Positions 43,315 to 52,212 are shown, numbered from the stretch's first letter. The stretch: DNA of 64,000 nt from JBOGJG01 sp050747825 (GCA_050747825.1 JBOGJG010000277.1:1-64000); one strand, 5' to 3'. Translations and numbers: made by a program. The notes: a model not told the origin generated them from the sequence alone.

Positions 43315-44244
43315 ATGCATTACGACGCAATTCTGATCGTTTCATTTGGCGGACCCGAGGGGATGGATGACATCATGCCCTTTCTCGAGAACGTCACTCG
43401 AGAAAGGAGGGTGCCGCGTGAGCGATTGCTGGAGGTGGCGCATCATTATGAGTTGTTTGGTGGCGTCAGCCCGATTAACGAGCAGAATCGTGCCCTGATA
43501 CGGGCGCTGCGGGCTGAACTGGATGAACACGGCCCGCAGTTGCCTATTTACTGGGGCAACCGTAACTGGCACCCTTTTCTCTCTGACACGCTGCGACGGA
43601 TGGTGAGTGATGGAATTGAAAGCGCGCTGGCATTCGTCACTTCAGCCTACAGCTCCTACTCCAGTTGCCGGCAGTACCTTGAGGATATAAAACGGGCCCA
43701 GGCAGAAGCCGGCCCAGGAGCGCCTCGCGTGGAAAAGCTCCGCGCCTTCTACAATCATCCCGGCTTTATACAACCTAATATAGAGAATGTCGCGAAGGCT
43801 CTGGAACACATTCCGGAACAAAGACGCTCCGATGCCTGGATTGCTTTTACCGCCCACAGTATCCCGCAGACCATGGCCGCCACTTCTGACTACGAAGCCC
43901 AGCTTCAGGAGACGAGCCGTCTGATTGCCGATTCTCTGGGGCAGGGCAATTACCGCCTCGTCTATCAGAGCCGCAGCGGGCCGCCTGCGCAACCCTGGCT
44001 TGAACCCGACATCGGCGATTACCTCCGGGAGCTCAAGAGCCAGGGCGTCGAGGACGCAGTCGTTGCCCCGATCGGTTTTGTCTCGGACCACATGGAAGTC
44101 CTTTACGATCTGGACACCGAGGCTCGCCAGCTGTGCAGCAAAATCGGACTGAACATGATCCGAGCCGCAACGGTCGGGACCCATCCAGCCTTCATTGCCA
44201 TGATTAGAGAATTGATTGAAGAACGAAGAGGGGTCAGATCTTGA
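43315..44244 (+). CDS. hemH: Ferrochelatase (possibly coproporphyrin type)
   Basis: The 309-residue enzyme inserts iron into a porphyrin. The N-terminal SFGGPEGMDDIMPFLENV, the catalytic His in FTAHSIP, and the C-terminal QSRSGPPAQPWLEPDIGDYL and APIGFVSDHMEVLYDLDTEA with the catalytic Glu are conserved. The overall look, especially the SYSSCRQY and GGVSPINEQN segments, is close to ferrochelatases of Gram-positive type that act on coproporphyrin III, so the substrate could be either porphyrin. It is divergent from ctaA and 3 bp from the convergent PHP gene. Confidence 0.92.
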   Translation: MHYDAILIVSFGGPEGMDDIMPFLENVTRERRVPRERLLEVAHHYELFGGVSPINEQNRALIRALRAELDEHGPQLPIYWGNRNWHPFLSDTLRRMVSDGIESALAFVTSAYSSYSSCRQYLEDIKRAQAEAGPGAPRVEKLRAFYNHPGFIQPNIENVAKALEHIPEQRRSDAWIAFTAHSIPQTMAATSDYEAQLQETSRLIADSLGQGNYRLVYQSRSGPPAQPWLEPDIGDYLRELKSQGVEDAVVAPIGFVSDHMEVLYDLDTEARQLCSKIGLNMIRAATVGTHPAFIAMIRELIEERRGVRS

Positions 44245-44247
44245 CCC

Positions 44248-45144
44248 CTACAATTCAACGACTCTACGCACGATCTCACCCTCTTGGCGAGTCAGAACCG
44301 TTATGCTGCCAACTCCGTTTTGCAACAGGTAGCTCCGCGCCTCTTCTATTCCGGCACCCACGTCGGCAGGACGATGGCTGTCGTCGCCGAAACAAAAGCC
44401 GATACCCATGCGATCGGCCATGTGCACCAATTCCGGCACGGGATAGGGACAGCCCAAACCCTTGCGAATACCGGCTGTGTTTAAGTCCAGGATACACTGG
44501 TGAGCGCGCACCGCTTCCAGGGTGCGCTCAGCCGCTCGATAAATGGCGGGCGTATCCAGTGGGCCGTAGCTCCGGCCGTTTTTGCGAATTAAATCAAGAT
44601 GGCCGACTACCTCCGGTCTCAGGTCGTCTACCATGCGCCCGACTGCTTCATAGTATTCAGCGGCCAGCGCTTCCAATCCGCCCTGCGACTCCATGGCCAG
44701 CTCGAACTCTTGCGCGGAACCGTCCAGCATAAAATCACCGACGTAGTGAACCGAGCCCACCATGTATTCGAAATGAAACTGCTGGCGGTATCCAAGCATG
44801 ATTTGCTTGTATCGATCAGAAGGCACCACTTCGGCTTCAAAGCCGCGTAGAATCTGAATCCGATCCTCGAATTCCTCGACCAGGACCTGCAACTCGGAGG
44901 GGTAAGCCTGAAAATTCGATTCCAGGAGGGCCACATCCCACCCCTTCTCCAGTTCGCTCGAGTGTAAAAAACGAGATTCGAGGCGCGGTGCGTGCTCGCT
45001 CACGCCAAAGGTGTGGTATCCCGCGGCAATCGCGGCTTCCAGGATTTCGCGTAGAGTACCGACCGCATGCTCGCAAAACTGGCCGCTGTGGCCTCCGTGC
45101 AGCGATACTTTCCAGGCGGGGGTGCGGGTAGCACTATTCCTCAC
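44248..45144 (-). CDS. PHP-domain phosphatase (histidinol-phosphatase type)
   Basis: The 298-residue protein has the metal-binding PHP motifs in order: HGGHSGQFCEHA, FGVSEHAP, RGFEAEVV, GSVHYVGD, VVGHLDLI, GDDSHRPADVG. This is the HisJ/HisK type of histidinol-phosphatase, acting on histidinol phosphate in histidine synthesis, or a related PHP phosphoesterase. No other his genes are nearby. It begins with GTG at 45144, 11 bp inside the preceding small gene. Confidence 0.8.
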   Translation of the reverse strand: MRNSATRTPAWKVSLHGGHSGQFCEHAVGTLREILEAAIAAGYHTFGVSEHAPRLESRFLHSSELEKGWDVALLESNFQAYPSELQVLVEEFEDRIQILRGFEAEVVPSDRYKQIMLGYRQQFHFEYMVGSVHYVGDFMLDGSAQEFELAMESQGGLEALAAEYYEAVGRMVDDLRPEVVGHLDLIRKNGRSYGPLDTPAIYRAAERTLEAVRAHQCILDLNTAGIRKGLGCPYPVPELVHMADRMGIGFCFGDDSHRPADVGAGIEEARSYLLQNGVGSITVLTRQEGEIVRRVVEL

Positions 45145-45343
45145 CCACAGGCTCTACTTCCTGGGGCCGAAAATAGAACGGCTGGCAGAAAGGGGCTGCA
45201 ATCGGTTCACATCGAATAAAATCGCATGAGCCGGGTCTCTCCCCAATCAGTGAGACCACCCTGAAAAGTTCGCCTTTGGCGAAGCTGGCGCCATTGATCG
45301 TTGATTTGACTACTTTTCCAAGCGCGATATTAGCCACTCCCAT
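45134..45343 (-). CDS. Small hypothetical protein (69 aa)
   Basis: A 69-residue, beta-rich protein starting MGVANIALGKVVKSTINGAS at ATG 45343 and ending PFYFRPQEVEPVGEE. It has no signal peptide and no family I recognise. A weak purine-rich site precedes the ATG. It overlaps the PHP gene by 11 bp and follows the MOSC gene by 38 bp, so it may be part of the same transcript. A longer version of the frame overlaps the MOSC gene and is not supported. Confidence 0.5.
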   Translation of the reverse strand: MGVANIALGKVVKSTINGASFAKGELFRVVSLIGERPGSCDFIRCEPIAAPFCQPFYFRPQEVEPVGEE

Positions 45344-45381
45344 TCTTTTTTTTGCCTTTCCTGCTTTGAAATAAGGCCATT

Positions 45382-45870
45382 TTAAAGTAAGCGGATGACA
45401 TCTCCGCGCCGGATTCTTCCGCCTTTCAGAACCCGGGCATACCATCCACGCCGATCTTTTAAAACTTTCACAAATTCTGGGCCTATTTGCACACCGATGT
45501 AGGGCAGCACATGCAGGATTCGGCAGGGCAAGCAGGCCTTTGAGATCTGGATGAGGACTTCAGGACCAAGCTGATAGCGGTGGCCGATCTTAAAGTCAGC
45601 GTAGTCGATGCCTGAAGTCGTAACATTTTCGCCCAGGTCTCCGGGTTGGATGGGCCACCCCTGGCGGTTCAACTCCCGGATCATCTCCAGGGGCATCAGG
45701 AGGATCGCCTGATCCATGTAATCGTCAGGACGCATCTCTTCTCTCCAGCGGTTGAAATCCGATATCAGACCCTTTTCGGTAACTTGGGCGCTTTCAACTG
45801 GATACTTGGGCAGTCCGCGTTCACCCGAGGTTTCGGGCTTCAAATTGATTTGGTAAAGGGTGCTCGCCAT
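45382..45870 (-). CDS. MOSC-domain protein
   Basis: The 162-residue stand-alone MOSC protein resembles YiiM-like and molybdenum-cofactor sulfurase C-terminal domains. Recognisable parts are LYQINLKPETSGERGLPK, QAILLMPLEMIRELN, IQPGDLGENVTTSGIDYADF, LGPEVLIQISKACLPC (with the conserved cysteine) and GWYARVLKGGRIRRGD. MOSC domains are thought to carry sulfur or bind molybdenum cofactor. It is followed by the 69-residue gene and preceded by the M23 peptidase gene (1-bp gap). Confidence 0.85.
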   Translation of the reverse strand: MASTLYQINLKPETSGERGLPKYPVESAQVTEKGLISDFNRWREEMRPDDYMDQAILLMPLEMIRELNRQGWPIQPGDLGENVTTSGIDYADFKIGHRYQLGPEVLIQISKACLPCRILHVLPYIGVQIGPEFVKVLKDRRGWYARVLKGGRIRRGDVIRLL

Positions 45871-45871
45871 G

Positions 45872-46720
45872 TCAGCGATCGGAGAGAATATGCATCAGCG
45901 AAAATGGATCGACTCTGGCGCCGGGCAGGCGGACGGTCCAGTGCAGGTGAGGCCCGGTGACGCGTCCAGTGGCGCCAACATAGCCAACCACGTCGCCCTG
46001 GTTTACCCTCTGGCCTTCCTTGACATTGAAGCCGGACAGATGCGCGAAATAGGAATAAAGCCCCAGCCCGTGATCGAGGATCACGCAGTTTCCCGAGAAG
46101 TACAGATCGTCGGCCAGGACCACTCGCCCTGAGTTGGGTGCGCGGATGGGAGTTCCTTCACCGGCGCGAAAATCAGTTCCGCTGTGGGGACTGCGGGGCT
46201 TGCCGTTGAGAATACTTCGCTTCCCAAAGCTGCTGGTGGACTCGCCATCGACAGGAAGGCCAAAAGGTCCCGCCCAAAGCCTCGCTTCAGTGACGGTGGC
46301 GAAGATCCTGCGGTTGCGGGCGGCTTCTCTCTCGATCCTATCCAGGACCTCCTGGGGAGGACTGACGAACTTCTCATGGACGGTAAGGCGCCGCGTTGGA
46401 AATTCCTTGCTGCTGACCGTGAAGGCGTAAGGGAGCACAACGGACCGCCCATCCTCAGCCGTCCCTTCCAGCCTTAGCTCGTATTCTCCCGGAGCAGCAT
46501 CCAGATCGATGCCGACCAACCCCTGCCATTTGCCCTCTACGAGATAAAACGGAATTGTCTTACCAAAAACCGTACCCTGCAGGCTTTTCAGCGACTGAAT
46601 CGAGGTGCAGGTAACGAGCACGGCTTCCCCCGGCTGCAGAGAACGAGCTCGGAGCGACACCTGGAGGTCGTCCGAAGGAGCCGCAAAGAGAGCAATAATT
46701 AAAACAAACCAGGAATACAT
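45872..46720 (-). CDS. M23-family metallopeptidase (LytM-type), exported
   Basis: The 282-residue protein has a short signal peptide (MYSWFVLIIALFAA), a beta-sandwich N-terminal domain and a C-terminal LytM domain. The zinc ligands lie in SPHSGTDFRAG and the terminal GPHLHWTVRLPG; YFAHLSGFNVKEGQRVNQGD is also conserved. All active-site residues appear intact, so it may cleave peptidoglycan cross-links or act as an EnvC-like activator. It starts 24 bp after the lipoprotein gene and ends 1 bp before the MOSC gene. Confidence 0.9.
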   Translation of the reverse strand: MYSWFVLIIALFAAPSDDLQVSLRARSLQPGEAVLVTCTSIQSLKSLQGTVFGKTIPFYLVEGKWQGLVGIDLDAAPGEYELRLEGTAEDGRSVVLPYAFTVSSKEFPTRRLTVHEKFVSPPQEVLDRIEREAARNRRIFATVTEARLWAGPFGLPVDGESTSSFGKRSILNGKPRSPHSGTDFRAGEGTPIRAPNSGRVVLADDLYFSGNCVILDHGLGLYSYFAHLSGFNVKEGQRVNQGDVVGYVGATGRVTGPHLHWTVRLPGARVDPFSLMHILSDR

Positions 46721-46744
46721 GCTGTCAGTTTGTCAGGCGCCGGC

Positions 46745-47344
46745 TCAGACTTCCACCGGCTTGACCGTTTGAAGAAAGGATCGAAAACTTTCCTCCCAGC
46801 GGCCTACGGTTGCCTCGGGTCCGGTCAGACGAAAGAACCAGGGGCCGGCTTGCGTTTCAACAATGGCCGCAATCATTCGATAATTGGGTCTGGGCTCGCC
46901 CGTAGACATCATCCCCATGGCGGGCCGATAGGTTCCGCTGATGTCGAGAATGGTCAGCGGTAGACCGTTGACTTCGCTCTTGCTCACTTCCCCCTTGGTC
47001 TCAGTTGGAGCTCCATCGGTCGTAAACTGGCCCGTCCAGCGGTCCAGGTTAGCCTGGATCGTTCCTCCTCCTCCTCCCTGGAAGAAGAAGACGGCCACCT
47101 CGGCATCTTCGACGCCTGGCTCACCACTAGCCAACTGGTATTGGGCCCGGCGCATGGGTCCGGGATTCTGCTCACTCCATTCTTCCGGAGGGGCGAAGGT
47201 CAGGCTGGCCTCAGGCGATCCTGCTTCAGGTTCCAATACGCCTTCACGTGTTGCCGGGTCCGTACCCGCGTCGGTGCCGCAGTGGACCAAGCTAAGCAGT
47301 AGAAGAGCGCTCAAAAATAAAGCCTTGTAGTAATTGCGGTTCAT
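46745..47344 (-). CDS. Lipoprotein of unknown function
   Basis: The 199-residue protein has a lipoprotein signal (ALFLSALLLLSLVHC, lipid Cys about 22). A beta-rich domain follows that resembles secreted proteins annotated only as hypothetical (PPEEWSEQNPGPMRRAQYQL, EVAVFFFQGGGGGTIQANLDRWTGQF, PWFFRLTGPEATVGRWEESFRSFL). I know of no function for it. It lies between DUF2203 and the M23 peptidase on the same strand with short gaps. Confidence 0.7.
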   Translation of the reverse strand: MNRNYYKALFLSALLLLSLVHCGTDAGTDPATREGVLEPEAGSPEASLTFAPPEEWSEQNPGPMRRAQYQLASGEPGVEDAEVAVFFFQGGGGGTIQANLDRWTGQFTTDGAPTETKGEVSKSEVNGLPLTILDISGTYRPAMGMMSTGEPRPNYRMIAAIVETQAGPWFFRLTGPEATVGRWEESFRSFLQTVKPVEV

Positions 47345-47355
47345 ATCAGGTGGTC

Positions 47356-47739
47356 CTAATCCAGCAGGGGAGTGCGGCCCGCAAATCCTGCATCAGTTTC
47401 ATGCCAGAAATGAATATCGTCTTCTCCGTACTTCCAGCACAGGTATACCTCCCGGCCTCCTCGCAAGTGAGGAAAATCAATGAGTCCATCTTCGACGCTT
47501 TTAACCAGGCAGCCCGCTTCCTGAATCTTCCCCAGACACTGCTGAAGGGCCATCAGGAGTCGAACGTAAGTCGTTCCGCCGGGACTCCCGGCGTTGCTCT
47601 GAGCCGACTGCGCCAGTTTTTCTACCAGTCCCCGGTAGCTCTCCAGTTGCTCGGATAGCGCCATAGCCTGGCCTACAAGCTCGCGGACGACAGGCAGGGC
47701 TTGCCGGGCTTCATCAATTGTGAAAAATCGCTTCTCCAT
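47356..47739 (-). CDS. DUF2203 family protein
   Basis: The 127-residue cytosolic protein matches DUF2203: RFFTIDEARQALPVVRELV at the start, GCLVKSVEDGLIDFPHLRGGREVYLCWKYGED and IHFWHETDAGFAGRTPL at the end. The function of the family is unknown. The C-terminal His/Trp/Cys residues could form a metal site. It is 11 bp upstream of the lipoprotein gene. Confidence 0.85.
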   Translation of the reverse strand: MEKRFFTIDEARQALPVVRELVGQAMALSEQLESYRGLVEKLAQSAQSNAGSPGGTTYVRLLMALQQCLGKIQEAGCLVKSVEDGLIDFPHLRGGREVYLCWKYGEDDIHFWHETDAGFAGRTPLLD

Positions 47740-47773
47740 TGGCGCGGATTATACCAGCCGGCATGGACCTCGA

Positions 47774-48100
47774 TCAGCTAATCTTGTCGATCTTAGCCGC
47801 CAGGATGAAATCATTCTCACTGAGACCGCCAATCTTATGCGTCCAGAGGGTGACCTGGACTTTTCCCCAAGCTAGGTAGATATCGGGGTGATGGTCCTCT
47901 TCTTCGGCGATCTCTGCCACACGATTGACAAAATCGAGGGCCGTCTGAAAATCCGAAAATTTAAAACTCTTCTCGATGTGATGATTATCAACCACCTGCC
48001 AGTTGCGAACCTTCTCTTCAAACAGCCTGATTTCCTCAGCCCTTAGCGCTTCGGTTTCGCCCGAGCAGGCAGTGCATTTTTTCTCGGCTAGCCCAGCCAT
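47774..48100 (-). CDS. phhB: Pterin-4a-carbinolamine dehydratase
   Basis: The 108-residue protein carries the dehydratase signature (VDNHHIEKSFKFSDFQTALDFV, then the active-site EEEDHHPDIYLAWGKVQVTLWTH) and ends GLSENDFILAAKID. It recycles the hydroxylated pterin formed by aromatic amino-acid hydroxylases, or acts in molybdopterin-related pterin chemistry. No hydroxylase gene is in the window. The N-terminal CTACSG pair could bind a metal but is variable in the family. Confidence 0.9.
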   Translation of the reverse strand: MAGLAEKKCTACSGETEALRAEEIRLFEEKVRNWQVVDNHHIEKSFKFSDFQTALDFVNRVAEIAEEEDHHPDIYLAWGKVQVTLWTHKIGGLSENDFILAAKIDKIS

Positions 48101-48149
48101 ATCAACCTCCAGGAATTCATCATTTAGCCTTTATGCTAATCCAAAAAAA

Positions 48150-48168
48150 AGCCCGCGGGAAGCGGGCC
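48150..48168 (-). terminator. Rho-independent terminator after the radical SAM gene
   Basis: The GCCCGC/GCGGGC stem (48151-48156 with 48162-48167) is followed on the minus strand by eight T. It lies 32 bp beyond the radical SAM stop. Confidence 0.8.
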
Positions 48169-48199
48169 TTTTCTTTGAGAGCAGATCTTGAAGACGGCC

Positions 48200-50206
48200 T
48201 TACAGGCCAAGCTCGACCAAGTCGTCCTTCTTCTTTTTCTTGAGCACCATCTCTTCGTAGTACTCGCGGACCTGAGCTGCCTCCTTGGCAGCCTTGCGGC
48301 GAAGCAGCTTTTCGTCACGGGCCGTCTGCGGCAACTCACCCTTGTCTTTTAGGCGGGCCACGTCTTCAACGTTGAGCCTGAGCGAGTGCTCATAACTTTG
48401 CAGATTTACATTGTTACCCCCGGCAAAGATCTCATGGCGTCCGTTGTCTTCGTACCACTTGGCGACGGTTGCATTCATGTGCATGTGCTCGATGATATTG
48501 CGCCAGCCATGGCCCGTGTTGTAGGCGCAAAAGGAAATCTCACCTTCCTGAGTAGCGTAGGGGATGATGCACATCTCGGTCCGGCGAAAGTCGTAGTTGA
48601 AAAGATCCTGGAACCACATGCCTGCGATGAAGAGAAAGTTCCAGCGATCGTTGCGACGCTCTTCCGGCGTCACCCCGTAATTCTTGCCGGTCAAGCCAAA
48701 GCTCTTATCAAACTTCTTCAGAATGTCCAGAAGAGTCAGGTTTGATGGAGACTTGAACGGTTTGTAGTGCTTGAGCAACGCCAGGCCCATCATCAAATTG
48801 GAGAAATTCTTGCTGCGGGCCGCATCCGTCAGCTTGCGCATGTCGGCGACCAATCCGGGAATATCAAGGAACTGAGGAACGGGAGCAGCCTCTTTGGTCT
48901 CCTTGTCGATCATCACGGCCGTTCCCACGCCGCAGTTGGGGTGGCAACCACAGCTCACCTGACCCCAGTCGGCATTGGGCCCATGCACTAGATCTGCAAA
49001 ATCGGCAAAGGCACCCATCAGAGAAAGGGGAAACCAGTCTCGAGTGGGTTCAGTCATCCCCGTCTGCCTTTTCACATCGAGCGCCATATGGGAAAGCGTG
49101 TAGCGCTGGCGCAGCCGGCGCTCATCGGTAATGGCCTCATCACGGCCGGTGAAAGAGACCGGTTGGAAAGAAATGAAGGCAACCTTCTTGGGATTGTCCA
49201 TGGCAAAGCGGATAATGGGCCCGACCTGGTCGTTGTTGACATCGTTGACCAGGGTGGTGACCAGGACGATCTCGATTCCCGCCGCGTGAATATTGTCGAT
49301 AGCCTTGAGCTTCACATCAAAGAGGTTGCCGATGTGACGGTGACTGTTGGCGTCATTGCCGATGCCGTCGAACTGCAGATAGGTGTAGCGCAGACCGGCT
49401 TCGGCCGCTTTGTGCGCAAAATCCAGGCTCTTGGCAAATTCAATTCCATTGGTCGCGCACTGCACGCTGTTGTAGCCGATCTTGCGCGCGTATTTAATGG
49501 CGCGGAAAAAGTGGGGAGACAGCGTCGGCTCGCCGCCTGAAAACTGTACCGACATCTGCCGGCGCGGCTTAATTTGCAGGGCATTGTCTAGAATCTCTTT
49601 GATTTCCTCCCACTCCAGCTCATGGACAAAACCTACCTGGTTGGCGTCCATGAAACAGGGATCACACATCATATTGCAGCGATTGGTGAGATCGACGGTC
49701 AGCACCGATCCGCGACCATGCTTAATGGTGCTGGAGCCATGATTGTGCAATGTCTCATCGTTGTGGGCTCGAATGTCACGGCCGGGGAAATTGGACTCGA
49801 TCCACTTGAGAAATTTGGAATCGATGGCCATGATGTCCTCGAATTTCCCATGTTGAGGGCAATCCTTGACCATCCATACCTGGCCGTCGCGTTCGATAAT
49901 CTGGGCTTTGACTTCTCCCACCTTTTCCTCTTTAAGGATTCGGTAGTCCTCATTGCCCTTCAAGATTTTCGCGCGCACCTCGACCACACATTTAGGGCAC
50001 AGAGAATCGGTTTCACGAGGCCAGCCGAGATTCGGCTTGGACTTCTCCCACGATTTCAACAGCGGCTTGTCGGACCAGCGCGGAGTAAATGATGGGTTGG
50101 GCCTGTATTTATTGAAAAACTGGATAGCGTCGAAAGCTTTGCCCGCCGTAAAGCACAGGACCGAGTCGAGGCATTTGACAGCGGTTTTGGAAACGCTCCT
50201 GGGCAT
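48200..50206 (-). CDS. Radical SAM protein of the MJ0619 / tetraether-synthase (Tes)-like family
   Basis: The 668-residue protein has an N-terminal metal site (SLCPKC at 68-73, then KDCPQHGKF with Cys116), the radical SAM cluster Cys177-x3-Cys181-x2-Cys184 (NRCNMMCDPCF), SAM-binding GGEPT (224-228), and a later auxiliary cysteine site SCGCHPNCG (Cys419, 421, 425). Two more cysteines lie near 560-580. This order is that of the MJ0619-like family, which includes archaeal tetraether synthase (joins lipid tails through C-C bonds) and bacterial relatives. Acidobacteriota make membrane-spanning iso-diabolic acid lipids, so a role there is plausible but inferred. ATG 50206 with GGAAG 5 nt upstream is preferred to GTG 50218. 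It is divergent from nfuA. Confidence 0.75.
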   Translation of the reverse strand: MPRSVSKTAVKCLDSVLCFTAGKAFDAIQFFNKYRPNPSFTPRWSDKPLLKSWEKSKPNLGWPRETDSLCPKCVVEVRAKILKGNEDYRILKEEKVGEVKAQIIERDGQVWMVKDCPQHGKFEDIMAIDSKFLKWIESNFPGRDIRAHNDETLHNHGSSTIKHGRGSVLTVDLTNRCNMMCDPCFMDANQVGFVHELEWEEIKEILDNALQIKPRRQMSVQFSGGEPTLSPHFFRAIKYARKIGYNSVQCATNGIEFAKSLDFAHKAAEAGLRYTYLQFDGIGNDANSHRHIGNLFDVKLKAIDNIHAAGIEIVLVTTLVNDVNNDQVGPIIRFAMDNPKKVAFISFQPVSFTGRDEAITDERRLRQRYTLSHMALDVKRQTGMTEPTRDWFPLSLMGAFADFADLVHGPNADWGQVSCGCHPNCGVGTAVMIDKETKEAAPVPQFLDIPGLVADMRKLTDAARSKNFSNLMMGLALLKHYKPFKSPSNLTLLDILKKFDKSFGLTGKNYGVTPEERRNDRWNFLFIAGMWFQDLFNYDFRRTEMCIIPYATQEGEISFCAYNTGHGWRNIIEHMHMNATVAKWYEDNGRHEIFAGGNNVNLQSYEHSLRLNVEDVARLKDKGELPQTARDEKLLRRKAAKEAAQVREYYEEMVLKKKKKDDLVELGL

Positions 50207-50250
50207 AAGTTCTTCCACCTTTCTTTGCTTGAATTTGCTCTAAAAAGGCA

Positions 50251-50280
50251 AGTATCAGTCCCGCCGCATGACAGCGTCAA
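50251..50280 (-). promoter_or_regulatory. Sigma-70-type promoter of the radical SAM gene
   Basis: On the minus strand a TTGACG -35 box (50275-50280) and a GATACT -10 box (50251-50256) are separated by 18 nt, giving a leader of about 38 nt before ATG 50206. Confidence 0.5.
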
Positions 50281-50376
50281 CACAACTCCCTTCAGTCTGA
50301 TGGCAAGGTTCGGATTTTTTTTAAAAAGTGATCCTATTTCCCTTCGCCCCAATGTTTTTGGTAAAATTAGGTCTCA

Positions 50377-50973
50377 ATGTTAACGATTACTCGAGAAGCA
50401 AGAGATCAAATTCTGGCTGCTATGAAGGAGCAGGAACCCGGCAGGACCGCCGTCCGCGTGATGGCCCAGATCAGTGGGCTGGACTTTACTTACGGTATGA
50501 AACTGATCGGCCCGGAAGAGAAGAACGCTGAAGACGTGGCCATCCCTGAGGATGGCTTCGACGTGGTGATGGATGCCAAGAGCGCCGAGCATCTCGAAGG
50601 AGCCACCCTGGATTTCGAAGATGGTATCCTGAAAAGCGGATTCAAGTTCAACAATCCTAACAAGCCGGAAGTCCCCTCCATTGGCGGAGGTCCGCGTCCT
50701 GATCTGGCGGGCCCTGTCGCCGAAAGGGTGCAGATGTTGATCGATACCGAGTTGAATCCGGCCGTGGCCGCTCACGGGGGGAAAATGAGCCTCCTCGGCG
50801 TTCGCGATGATAAAGCTTACCTGACGTTCGGAGGAGGCTGCCATGGCTGCGGGATGGTGGACGTCACCCTTAAGCAGGGAGTCGAAGCCAGAATTCGGGA
50901 GCTCATCCCTGAGATTCAGGAAGTCGTGGACGTGACCGACCACAGCACCGGCGAAAATCCCTTCTATCGTTAA
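50377..50973 (+). CDS. nfuA: NfuA-type Fe-S cluster carrier
   Basis: The 198-residue protein has a degenerate A-type (HesB/IscA-like) N-terminal domain without cysteines (LTITREARDQILAAMKEQ and following) and a C-terminal Nfu domain with the cluster-binding CHGC (Cys155, Cys158) in TFGGGCHGCGMVDVTL. This is the NfuA layout. NfuA delivers 4Fe-4S clusters, notably to radical SAM enzymes. Its position next to, and divergent from, a multi-cluster radical SAM protein suggests it may supply that protein. Confidence 0.9.
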   Translation: MLTITREARDQILAAMKEQEPGRTAVRVMAQISGLDFTYGMKLIGPEEKNAEDVAIPEDGFDVVMDAKSAEHLEGATLDFEDGILKSGFKFNNPNKPEVPSIGGGPRPDLAGPVAERVQMLIDTELNPAVAAHGGKMSLLGVRDDKAYLTFGGGCHGCGMVDVTLKQGVEARIRELIPEIQEVVDVTDHSTGENPFYR

Positions 50974-50984
50974 GTACCTCGTAA

Positions 50985-52055
50985 CTACGGCAATTTTTCC
51001 GGTTCAATCACTACATGCTTGATGCGCTGGCGCCTCCAGGTATAGGTGATATGCAGGTTGCCACTGGCGGATTGGATGATGGCCGGATAGGAGTATTCCC
51101 CCGGCTCGTCTTCCAGGATGTAGGGTTGACTCCAGGTGCTGCCGTTGTCCTCCGAAAAAGCCAAATTTAACGGACTCCTTCCTTGCGGGGTGTGATTGTA
51201 AACCAGTGCTATTCGTCCGTCTTGCATCTTTACCGCATCGATTCCACTGTTCGGATTGGGCAGCAAAGTAGGCTTGGCGGGACTCCAGGTGATTCCGCCA
51301 TCCTCGGAAATCGACTCACAAATGGCGCCGATGCGCTGGGTGGAACGCATCAGCATCTTCACCTTCCCAGGCTCGAACTCCCAAAGCGTAGGCTGGATCA
51401 CTCCAAAGTTCTCACCGGGTACCATGATCGGACCGTGAGTTGTCCAGCTTTGGCCGTTGTCGGAACTTCGCTCCACCCAGCAGGCCCAGCTAACGTAAGG
51501 CGCCTCGCGGGGAGTATTCGGCCCGCGGCCGGCCTCGACGGAAGTGCCGGCCAGGATCTCACCACTGGACAGCGTGATCGGCTTGCTGCGAACAGGACCC
51601 AGGAGCCCGGCGGGCAAATAATTGATGTCGCCCCAACTCTTGCCCAGATCCGTCGAGAGCCGGTAAGCTCCCACCCAGGTTTGTGGACTCGGTCCAACCT
51701 TGAAAAAAAGCCAGACTCGACTCTGTTCATCGAAAAACAAAACAGGGTTCCAGCAGGGCTCGTGCGGGAAATCAGTCATCGCCTGAGGAGCCGACCAGGC
51801 GTCCGCCCCGCCGGAGGTTTTTTTCGACAACCAGATTTCTACGCTGGCATCGCCTTCATCTTTACCTCCAAACCAGGCGCACAGGAGGTCTCCGTTGGGA
51901 AGCTCCAGAATGGTGGAAGCATGGCAGGATTCAAAAGGCGCGTCGCTAAAAACGAATTCCGAGATTTCGGCTTCAGGCCTGGATGGCTGGGCCGGGGTGG
52001 TCATGGCTAATCCTGAGGCTGCAACTCCGATGGTGAAAAGGAATCGGAAAAACAT
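50985..52055 (-). CDS. Exported sialidase-fold (BNR) protein
   Basis: The 356-residue protein has a signal peptide (MFFRFLFTIGVAASGLA) and a six-bladed sialidase-like propeller with Asp-box-type repeats (STDLGKSWGD, SSDNGQSWTT, SEDGGITWSP, SEDNGSTWSQ). It resembles the exo-alpha-sialidase/BNR group common in Planctomycetes and Acidobacteriota. Not all members cleave sialic acid, so the substrate is open. ATG 52055 is preferred to TTG 52094. It ends 11 bp from the convergent nfuA gene. Confidence 0.82.
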   Translation of the reverse strand: MFFRFLFTIGVAASGLAMTTPAQPSRPEAEISEFVFSDAPFESCHASTILELPNGDLLCAWFGGKDEGDASVEIWLSKKTSGGADAWSAPQAMTDFPHEPCWNPVLFFDEQSRVWLFFKVGPSPQTWVGAYRLSTDLGKSWGDINYLPAGLLGPVRSKPITLSSGEILAGTSVEAGRGPNTPREAPYVSWACWVERSSDNGQSWTTHGPIMVPGENFGVIQPTLWEFEPGKVKMLMRSTQRIGAICESISEDGGITWSPAKPTLLPNPNSGIDAVKMQDGRIALVYNHTPQGRSPLNLAFSEDNGSTWSQPYILEDEPGEYSYPAIIQSASGNLHITYTWRRQRIKHVVIEPEKLP

Positions 52056-52147
52056 GAGAATCTGTAATATAGATCCTGGTGTCCCGATTCGCAATTAGGT
52101 TTTGAGATTAGATATACTTTACTCTTCCAGCAAGGTGGTACGCGCGT

Positions 52148-52176
52148 TTGTACTGGCTCCGTACTTCTGATATAAA
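52148..52176 (+). promoter_or_regulatory. Sigma-70-type promoter of the solute-binding lipoprotein gene
   Basis: A TTGTAC -35 (52148-52153) and a TATAAA -10 (52171-52176) are separated by exactly 17 nt. The expected start is about 30 nt before ATG 52213, which has GAGGTG at a good distance. Confidence 0.6.
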
Positions 52177-52212
52177 ATGACGCTTTTTAAAGCATGCCAC
52201 TTGAGGTGTGGA

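Noticed and set aside
45344..45445. N-terminal extension of the 69-residue small protein
   Set aside because: It overlaps the MOSC gene and lacks a ribosome binding site; the ATG at 45343 is better.
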